Source: Pseudomonadota bacterium
GTDB lineage: Bacteria; Pseudomonadota; Gammaproteobacteria; Burkholderiales; Thiobacillaceae
Length of the DNA: 22,977 nt
Direction: 5' to 3'
Assembly (NCBI GenBank): GCA_030836725.1
Contig: JAUPLV010000012.1
Coordinates: forward strand, 1-22,977
The notes under the pieces are model-generated. The model was not told the origin of the DNA. It did no database searches and worked only from the letters and a program-made list of their open reading frames with translations. The stretch's first letter is position 1; each line of letters starts with the position of its first letter. Position numbers and translations under genes: made by a program. Positions 17,201 to 22,977 of this stretch are shown one piece after another.

Positions 17201-18304
17201 ATGCAGGATACTGTGAATAGTGTTTTCGAAAAAGACGGCGATGACATCCGTGTACTATCGTTGTTCTCCGGGTGCGGGGGAATGGATTTCGGTATTGAAG
17301 CCGCAGGCGGGCATGTCATTTTTTCCAATGACATCCTCGAAGATGCCTGCCAAACACTGGAGAAATATTTCCCTGGCGCGGACGTAAAGCACGGTGATAT
17401 ATCGCAAATCCTTGCGTTTCCAAATGCCGACATTGTCGTGGGTGGCTACCCGTGCCAGTCGTTTTCGATGGCCGGAAACCGCGACCCTGAAAGGGATGAG
17501 CGGACGAACCTTTATAAGCAGTTCCTGCGTGTCGTCAATCTCGTCAAGCCTAAGTATTTCGTGGCTGAGAACGTTTCCGGCTTAAAACAGCTGGGGGCAG
17601 GAAGCTTCTTGGCGGAGCAGGAAACCGCCTACCGAGAGGCAGGCTATGTCGTCAGCCATCACGTCCTTAATGCAAAGGCGTACGGCGTTCCGCAATCGCG
17701 CAAGCGCCTATTCATCGTCGGCGTCAGGAAAGATCTCGGCCAAGCGTTCGATTTCCCGGGTGAAACACACGGTAAGCCGACAAAAAAAAATAGCGGGTTG
17801 AAGCCTTTTACCTCCCATGGCGATGCTATCAAGGACTTGCCGCAGTGGCCAGAGGGCGAGTTTTACGAGCGTCCGCATGACCCGGAGGGCCATTTTTCTT
17901 GGTACTTTATGTCTAGAAACCGAAAAGCCAAATGGGATGAACCCGCTTATACCGTAGTCGCTAATTGGCGGCACATCACGCTGCATCCCGCGAGCCCTGT
18001 GATGAAGCTCATATGGTCAAATCTAGCGGACGGCTGGAAGCAGCGGTGGGATTTCTCGGACGAGTACGAGCACCTTACTGCGGATCCGACGCGGCCAAAG
18101 CTCGAGCAACCCCGCCGTCTATCCTGGCGCGAGTGTGCGCGCATCCAGACTTTCCACAACAATTTCGAGCCAGTGGGCGATACAAAATCGAAGTTTACCC
18201 AGATTGGCAATGCGGTTCCCCCCATGCTGGCCGAGGCGATATTCCGCCACTTGTTCACGGGTGCCGGGCTGAGGAGCACGGCGAAGAAAACGTTAAAGAA
18301 GTAG
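17201..18304 (+). CDS. DNA (cytosine-5-)-methyltransferase
   Basis: Type II modification enzyme that methylates C5 of cytosine in a specific site using SAM. The 367-aa protein shows the ordered m5C motifs. Motif I is LFSGCGGMDFG (21-31). Motif IV is GGYPCQSFSMAGN with the catalytic C85. Motif VI is ENV (123-125), motif VIII QSRKRLFIVGV (165-175), motif IX RRLSWRECARIQTF (305-318), and motif X QIGNAVPPMLAEAI (334-347). The target-recognition region lies between VIII and IX (about 200-300, with HFSWYFMSRNRKAKWDEPAY). The recognition site cannot be read from sequence. It follows the RHH gene by five bases and precedes the fused restriction-methylase gene by 66 bases. All catalytic motifs look intact. 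Confidence 0.95.
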   Translation: MQDTVNSVFEKDGDDIRVLSLFSGCGGMDFGIEAAGGHVIFSNDILEDACQTLEKYFPGADVKHGDISQILAFPNADIVVGGYPCQSFSMAGNRDPERDERTNLYKQFLRVVNLVKPKYFVAENVSGLKQLGAGSFLAEQETAYREAGYVVSHHVLNAKAYGVPQSRKRLFIVGVRKDLGQAFDFPGETHGKPTKKNSGLKPFTSHGDAIKDLPQWPEGEFYERPHDPEGHFSWYFMSRNRKAKWDEPAYTVVANWRHITLHPASPVMKLIWSNLADGWKQRWDFSDEYEHLTADPTRPKLEQPRRLSWRECARIQTFHNNFEPVGDTKSKFTQIGNAVPPMLAEAIFRHLFTGAGLRSTAKKTLKK

Positions 18305-18370
18305 GAATGGGGCTGACAGAGAGCTTCTGCTGGCTTCAGCGCATGGGTCAACATTCCAGGGGTCGCCGCA

Positions 18371-21300
18371 GTGCCAAAAATCGCATTACAGCTCGTTAGC
18401 GCAGTTGCTTTTGCAGCTGAAGCCGCACAGAACGAGGCTCAGCTGCGGCATGAGCTTGAAGGTTCCCTCAAGAGGGCGTGCGAGGCGCGGCGCATTCCGT
18501 GGACGCCGTTCCAACTGGAGCGAGCGCTCAAGGAAGCCGGAAAACCGACTAAGTTCGCCGACGTGGCCCATGGCGCTGTCGTCATCGAGTACGAATCCCC
18601 GAGGTCATTCGCGGGACGTGCCAACAGCAAGGCAAAGCATGCCCGAGATCAGGCCGAGGAGTACACGGCTCTGATCTCAGCCGAAGAAGGCCGCCGTCTG
18701 CAAGATTACGTGCTTGTGATATGGGACGGCTCTCATATTAGTTTTGGCAGCTATAGCGAACAAGGTGTCCAGTGGGATGGCGTCATTCCCTTCGACGTCA
18801 GCGCAGCGAACCGGCTTTTGACCATGCTGGAGCAGGATGGGCGTCCTCTCGTGCACCCCCAGCTTCTTCAGGCCCTGGTGGGTCCCGATTCAGAACATGG
18901 AATCGCGTTGATACCGAAGCTATACGCTAGCATATGCCAAGCCGAGTCTGTGCCTGCTTCGAAAACCAAAATGCTGTTCACGGAATGGCGGAGGCTCTTC
19001 AGCCAGGTCGTCGGTTTCCAGCCTGCGAACATGAAGACTCTGCTCGCCAGGCAGGAGATATCCCACAATCAGCACTATGAGGAAAACCCCGCTGCGTACC
19101 TCTTTGCCCTGAATACCTACATCGCAGTCATCGCCAAGATCGTCGCGGCGTGCGCACTGCCGCATCCAAGCCAAAATATCTTGGATTCTTCGGTGCCGGT
19201 GGCTGAGCGCCTGCGCGCCGTGGAGACGGGCGAGCTGTTCGAGCACTCCGGCATCCTCAATATGCTTAGCGGCGATTTCTTCGCCTGGTACTTGGACGAT
19301 AGCGGCTGGGAGACATACAGGCCGCACTTGGAGACTTTGTTTGCCAAGCTGTCCGGCGTGGACTTCACTATTGCAAAGAAGCACCCGAATACAACGCGCG
19401 ATCTGTTCAAAGGTATCTACGAACGGTTTATTCCCCGTGAAGTCCGTCATGCGCTCGGGGAGTTCTATACGCCTGACTGGCTCGCTGAGCACGGAATGGA
19501 TTTGATTGGATGGGAAACGCAGAATGCGCTTACCGATCCGACGTGCGGCTCCGGCACATTTCTCCTCGAAGCGCTGCGGCGGCGCCGGCTAGAATATGGT
19601 GATGGCGCCAACGCCAGGTCACTGCTCGCTGGGCTGCATGGCATAGATCTTAATCCGCTTGCAGTCCTTGTGGCCAAGGGGTCTCTGGCTGTCTTTCTTT
19701 CGCCATTCCTAGATCCATCCGATCCTATACGCCTGCCGGTGTACCTCGCTGATGCAATCAATCCTGCACGCGTGAGCGCAGGATTGTTTCCAAGCTATAG
19801 CTATGTCATGCAGACAGAGCTCGGACCGAAAGAATTTTCTGTGCCGGAGAAACTGATCGGCCATGCCGAGTTTTTCAGAGTATTCGGAAGAATCCGGGAC
19901 TTGATCGACGCAAACGTCTCAGCAAGCAAGATATGCAGTGCAGTTCGGTTGGATCTCGAGCGCATAGGGCTAGACGGGGCCGACATTCAAGCGTTGGAAG
20001 GAACTATCGGCAACCTAGTGTCGCTCCACAATCAGGGGTGGAACGGGATATGGTGCGCAATCCTCGCCGACCGGTTTGCCGCAGGCGCTGTTCCTCGCTC
20101 GACCCACGTCTGCGGCAATCCTCCATGGGTGAAGTGGAGCAACCTTCCAGAGGAGTACACGAAGACGATACAAGCGCAGTGCAGGCAGCTCGGCGTTTTC
20201 AGTAACGACAAATGGGTAGGAGGGATTGAGGCGGACATTTCTACAGTGATCACCTATCAGGCGATCTACCACTATCTTGCTCCATCAGGACGTCTTGGAT
20301 TCTTTTTGCCGGGTTCAATCTTTGCAACACCATCGAGCGCAGGCTTCCGCAAGTTCGCGGTTGGTCCTGAGGGTATACAGTGCAGGGTGCTGCTCGTTGA
20401 GGACTTCGACGCAATCAGCCCATTCGATGGAGTGACGAATCTACCGCGTTTTCTTGCTCTCGAAAGAGATTCTTCGACCATCTTTCCGGTGCCGTACCGA
20501 GCGTGGACGCCGGGCGATACGCCCGTATCGAAGCTACGGCGGTCGATAAGTGCCCAGGAATTCCGCGAGGCCGCAACGGCAACTGACTACGTAGGCGTTC
20601 CTGTGCCGGGTGGGAATGGGGGAAGGCCTTGGCTTATCGGTACGGCCGAAGAACAGGCACTGTTTGCGAAAGTTTTCGCTGGCGCCGAGCGCACATACCA
20701 AGCCCGAAAGGGCGTAACCGCTGACCGAAACGGCGTGTTCTGGGTCTATGAGACGGGCCGGAGGGATGGAAATACGGTAACGGTTAGGAACGCTGCTGCT
20801 GTTGGAAAGACGAAAGGCATCCCCGAGATCACTGCCCGCATCGAATCCGAGCATCTTTTTCCGCTGCTCAGAGGACAGGGCGTAAAGCCATTCAGTGCCG
20901 TCCCAGATAAGGAGCTGCGCATCATCGTTCCCCAGCGGGGTATGCATGGCGATCCCAATCTGCCGGTCCTCTCACCGTTAACATTCAAATTCCTTAATAA
21001 ATTCAAGGCCCACCTCGAAAGCCGCTCGAGCCTAAAAAGGTTCCAAAAAGGGCAAGCATTCTATTCGCTGTGGAGTACGGGTGAATACACTTTTTCCCCT
21101 TTTAAAGTGTTATGGCGTGAGATTGGAAAAACGTTTGCTGCCGCGTATATAGGAAGCGCATCAACCGATTTCGGTGGCGAAAAAATTGTGATTCCAGACC
21201 ATAAACTGTACTTCATTCCCGTTGAAACGGAAGCCGAGGCAGCTTATCTGACCGGCTTTCTGAATGCTCCGATAATATCCAAATCTATTTCAGCCTACGC

Positions 21301-21487
21301 CTCTCAGCTCAGCTTGGGTGTTAGTGTTGCCGACTATATTCATATCCCAAGATTCAATGTGAGGGACGAGGTGAAGCGTTCAATATCTGAAATTTCATCT
21401 CGCCTTTCTAGGAATTCAGATTCAATGACGGATGCTGATTTGATGGCGCTAAATGAGAAAGTGAAGATTCTGTTGGGTGTCTCGTGA
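18371..21487 (+). CDS. Fused restriction endonuclease/N6-adenine DNA methyltransferase (type IIG, Eco57I-like)
   Basis: A 1038-aa single-chain restriction-modification enzyme. The N-terminal region (about 1-130) looks like a PD-(D/E)XK-type nuclease: D64, then E73-Y-E75 in GAVVIEYESP, followed by KAKHARDQAEEY. The usual Lys after E73 is replaced by Glu, so catalysis needs checking. A helical region (about 180-370) leads to the methyltransferase: LGEFYTPDWLAEH, motif I DPTCGSGTFLLEAL (389-402) and motif IV NPPW (N583), the signature of N6-adenine methylation. The C-terminal third (about 690-1038) is the likely target-recognition domain, with RTYQARKGVTADRNGVFWVY. The GTG at 18371 has an AGGGG ribosome site eight bases upstream. 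Typical type IIG enzymes are about 900-1100 aa. GC content is visibly lower than in the housekeeping genes, consistent with transfer. Confidence 0.88.
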   Translation: MPKIALQLVSAVAFAAEAAQNEAQLRHELEGSLKRACEARRIPWTPFQLERALKEAGKPTKFADVAHGAVVIEYESPRSFAGRANSKAKHARDQAEEYTALISAEEGRRLQDYVLVIWDGSHISFGSYSEQGVQWDGVIPFDVSAANRLLTMLEQDGRPLVHPQLLQALVGPDSEHGIALIPKLYASICQAESVPASKTKMLFTEWRRLFSQVVGFQPANMKTLLARQEISHNQHYEENPAAYLFALNTYIAVIAKIVAACALPHPSQNILDSSVPVAERLRAVETGELFEHSGILNMLSGDFFAWYLDDSGWETYRPHLETLFAKLSGVDFTIAKKHPNTTRDLFKGIYERFIPREVRHALGEFYTPDWLAEHGMDLIGWETQNALTDPTCGSGTFLLEALRRRRLEYGDGANARSLLAGLHGIDLNPLAVLVAKGSLAVFLSPFLDPSDPIRLPVYLADAINPARVSAGLFPSYSYVMQTELGPKEFSVPEKLIGHAEFFRVFGRIRDLIDANVSASKICSAVRLDLERIGLDGADIQALEGTIGNLVSLHNQGWNGIWCAILADRFAAGAVPRSTHVCGNPPWVKWSNLPEEYTKTIQAQCRQLGVFSNDKWVGGIEADISTVITYQAIYHYLAPSGRLGFFLPGSIFATPSSAGFRKFAVGPEGIQCRVLLVEDFDAISPFDGVTNLPRFLALERDSSTIFPVPYRAWTPGDTPVSKLRRSISAQEFREAATATDYVGVPVPGGNGGRPWLIGTAEEQALFAKVFAGAERTYQARKGVTADRNGVFWVYETGRRDGNTVTVRNAAAVGKTKGIPEITARIESEHLFPLLRGQGVKPFSAVPDKELRIIVPQRGMHGDPNLPVLSPLTFKFLNKFKAHLESRSSLKRFQKGQAFYSLWSTGEYTFSPFKVLWREIGKTFAAAYIGSASTDFGGEKIVIPDHKLYFIPVETEAEAAYLTGFLNAPIISKSISAYASQLSLGVSVADYIHIPRFNVRDEVKRSISEISSRLSRNSDSMTDADLMALNEKVKILLGVS

Positions 21488-21687
21488 GGACGCGATGGAA
21501 GCGGACTGTGCATGCTATTGAGCTTGTCGAGCGTCGTTCATATTTTTGGAATTTCAAGGCGTTCGGCGTTTCCAATCAGCCGGCGACCGTTCGGGAGCTA
21601 CAGACATTTGTGATTACCAGGCGAGGCCACAAAGACCTATCATCTGTCTATCGGCTGACATTTCCGTACCAACTCAACACAAGTTAG
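21484..21687 (+). CDS. Hypothetical 67-aa reading frame overlapping the end of the restriction-methylase gene
   Basis: A GTG at 21484 overlaps the TGA of the restriction-methylase gene (GTGA), which would allow coupled translation. The product has 67 residues, is basic and aromatic-rich (RRSYFWNFKAFGV, RRGHKDLSSVYRL), and matches no family I recognise. It could be a small accessory protein of the system or a remnant of another gene. Equally, it may be a chance frame; no other coding signal supports it. Confidence 0.28.
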   Translation: MRTRWKRTVHAIELVERRSYFWNFKAFGVSNQPATVRELQTFVITRRGHKDLSSVYRLTFPYQLNTS

Positions 21688-21928
21688 CTGGTGAACGAAA
21701 ATCAGAAAGCCAAACGGGCTCTTCAGTATCAGCCGCACCCGAGATGACTCACTAATGTTTCAGTTGCCTTGGGGTACCTTGCTGGCCTTCCTGAGCCCCA
21801 ATGGACTACAAAGGGGTGCCCGCGCTCTTATCTGTTGCCGCTAGGGGCCGTCAAAAAAAGAAAGGGAGCCCAATTCAGACCCCTTCTGTATCTGGCACAG
21901 ATTTCACTTTTTATAGTGCCATACAAAA
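21688..21928. other. Gene-free spacer between the restriction-modification cluster and gyrB
   Basis: No convincing gene in 241 bases. It contains an A-rich tract (TCAAAAAAAG, 21851-21860) and the segment AATTCAGACCCCTTCTG (21872-21888), similar to the motif left of the vsr gene. An inverted repeat TGGCAC/GTGCCA (21893-21898 and 21916-21921) lies just beyond the gyrB stop. The repeat has a 17-base loop and no T tract on the gyrB strand, so I do not call it a terminator. Confidence 0.5.
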
Positions 21929-22977
21929 TTACACATCGAGGTTCCGCACGCCCAGCGCATTCGTCTCGATGAAAGCACGCCGCGGTTCGACTTCGTCGCC
22001 CATCAGCGTCGTGAAAATCTGGTCTGCCGAGATCGCATCTTCGATCTGCACTTTCATCAGGCGGCGAACCTTGGGGTCCATGGTGGTTTCCCATAGCTGC
22101 GCGGGGTTCATCTCGCCCAGACCCTTATAGCGCTGGATGCTCATGCCGCGTTTGACTTCGGCGAGGAACCAGTCCATCGCGTCGCGGAAGCTTTGCACCG
22201 GCGCTTCCTTCTCGCCGCGTTTGGCGCGCGCGCCCAGGCCGATCAGATCGCGCAGCAGGTCGCCGACTTTGACCAGCTGGTTGTAATCGCCGGATTCGAG
22301 CAAGTCCGCTTCGAGGAAATTGACGTAGGCGTTGCCGTGGGAATGGCGGATGATGCGCAGGCGGTGCGCGTCGGTTTCGCTGATGTATTCGGCGGCGACC
22401 TCGAACTTCTGCGCATCCAGCGCGGCGCCCAGGCTCGCCTCGCTCTGCATGGCGGCGCCGCTGTCGGCCAGGCTCAGGCGGGGAATGCGCATCAGGGCCT
22501 GCAGCACGTCGTCCGGCAACAGGCGGGACAGGCGATCGCTGACGGCTTCGGCGAGGAAGTATTCGCGTGCCAGGGTTTCCAGTGCATCCCCTGCAATCGG
22601 CATGGCGCCGTCCATCGGCGTCAGTTCGGCATCCTTCATCGCTTCCGCCATCAGGTGCTCTTTCAGCGCGTGCTCGTCCTTGATGTAGCGCTCGGAACGG
22701 CCATGCTTGACCTTGTACAGCGGCGGCTGGGCAATGTAGATGTGGCCGCGCTCGACCAGCTCGGGCATCTGGCGGTAGAAGAAGGTGAGCAGCAGGGTGC
22801 GGATGTGCGCGCCGTCAACGTCGGCGTCGGTCATGATGATGATGCGGTGGTAGCGCAACTTGTCGGGGTTGTAGTCGTCCTTGCCGATGCTGGTGCCAAG
22901 CGCGGTGATCAGGGTGGCGATTTCCTGGCTGCCGATGACCTTGTCGAAACGCGCGCGCTCGACGTTGAGGATCTTGC
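21929..22977 (-). CDS. gyrB: DNA gyrase subunit B (partial, N-terminus off the right edge)
   Basis: C-terminal 349 or so codons of GyrB, the ATPase/TOPRIM subunit of DNA gyrase that introduces negative supercoils. The visible part begins in KILNVERARFDKVIGSQEI and contains the Mg2+-binding TOPRIM motif MTDADVDGAHIRTLLL. A large insert of about 170 residues characteristic of proteobacterial GyrB follows, with the long acidic ISETDAHRLRIIRHSHGNAY section. The C-terminal core has QRYKGLGEMNPAQLWETTMD, and the protein ends at RNLDV. The insert argues for GyrB over ParE. It is convergent with the restriction-modification cluster. gyrB is often near dnaA/dnaN, so the right side may approach the replication origin; that is inference. 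Confidence 0.96.
   Translation of the reverse strand, partial: KILNVERARFDKVIGSQEIATLITALGTSIGKDDYNPDKLRYHRIIIMTDADVDGAHIRTLLLTFFYRQMPELVERGHIYIAQPPLYKVKHGRSERYIKDEHALKEHLMAEAMKDAELTPMDGAMPIAGDALETLAREYFLAEAVSDRLSRLLPDDVLQALMRIPRLSLADSGAAMQSEASLGAALDAQKFEVAAEYISETDAHRLRIIRHSHGNAYVNFLEADLLESGDYNQLVKVGDLLRDLIGLGARAKRGEKEAPVQSFRDAMDWFLAEVKRGMSIQRYKGLGEMNPAQLWETTMDPKVRRLMKVQIEDAISADQIFTTLMGDEVEPRRAFIETNALGVRNLDV

Noticed and set aside
21893..21921. Inverted repeat TGGCAC/GTGCCA after gyrB as a terminator
   Set aside because: Only six base pairs with a 17-base loop and no T tract on the gyrB strand.

Overview
The window looks like a chromosomal segment of a GC-rich Gram-negative bacterium, most likely a betaproteobacterium (Nitrosomonadales/Thiobacillus-like). 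This is inferred from the minus-strand order def-fmt-rsmB-DUF4390-ntrY-ntrX-trkA, the divergent LysM protein-dprA-smg-topA block, and a gyrB carrying the insert typical of proteobacterial GyrB. No rRNA, tRNA or CRISPR array was seen.

Left part, 1 to about 7.75 kb, minus strand: a tightly packed housekeeping and signalling cluster. It runs def (peptide deformylase), fmt (Met-tRNA formyltransferase), rsmB (16S rRNA m5C methyltransferase), a secreted DUF4390 protein, an NtrY-type membrane sensor kinase, an NtrX-type response regulator and trkA (K+ uptake regulator, running off the left edge). Several genes are translationally coupled by overlapping stop and start codons. The response regulator has lost the Walker A lysine, the Walker B acidic pair and the sigma54-contact loop.

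Middle part, 7.9 to 13.7 kb, plus strand: a LysM-domain envelope protein with an unusual duplicated Cys-containing segment, dprA (DNA uptake/recombination), smg (DUF494), topA (topoisomerase I) and a small receiver-like protein whose start overlaps the topA stop. A bidirectional spacer at 7752-7911 separates this block from the def cluster, and a good sigma70-type promoter facing def lies inside it.

Right part, 13.7 to 21.9 kb: an accessory, defence-type island between the topA block and gyrB, visibly less GC-rich toward its right end. It holds (i) debris of an older locus interrupted by a 137-bp MITE-like inverted-repeat element, (ii) a hipBA-type toxin-antitoxin pair with nested palindromes in its promoter, and (iii) a restriction-modification cluster. 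The cluster comprises a vsr mismatch endonuclease broken by one amber codon, a 70-aa ribbon-helix-helix protein, an m5C DNA methyltransferase, and a 1038-aa fused nuclease/N6-adenine methyltransferase of type IIG/Eco57I style. My reading is that the m5C enzyme and the adenine methylase together protect an asymmetric site, Vsr repaired deaminated m5C, and the small RHH protein may control expression. Gene-poor stretches at 15973-16458 and 21688-21928 look like degraded mobile-element sequence.

Right edge, 21929-22977, minus strand: the C-terminal part of gyrB.
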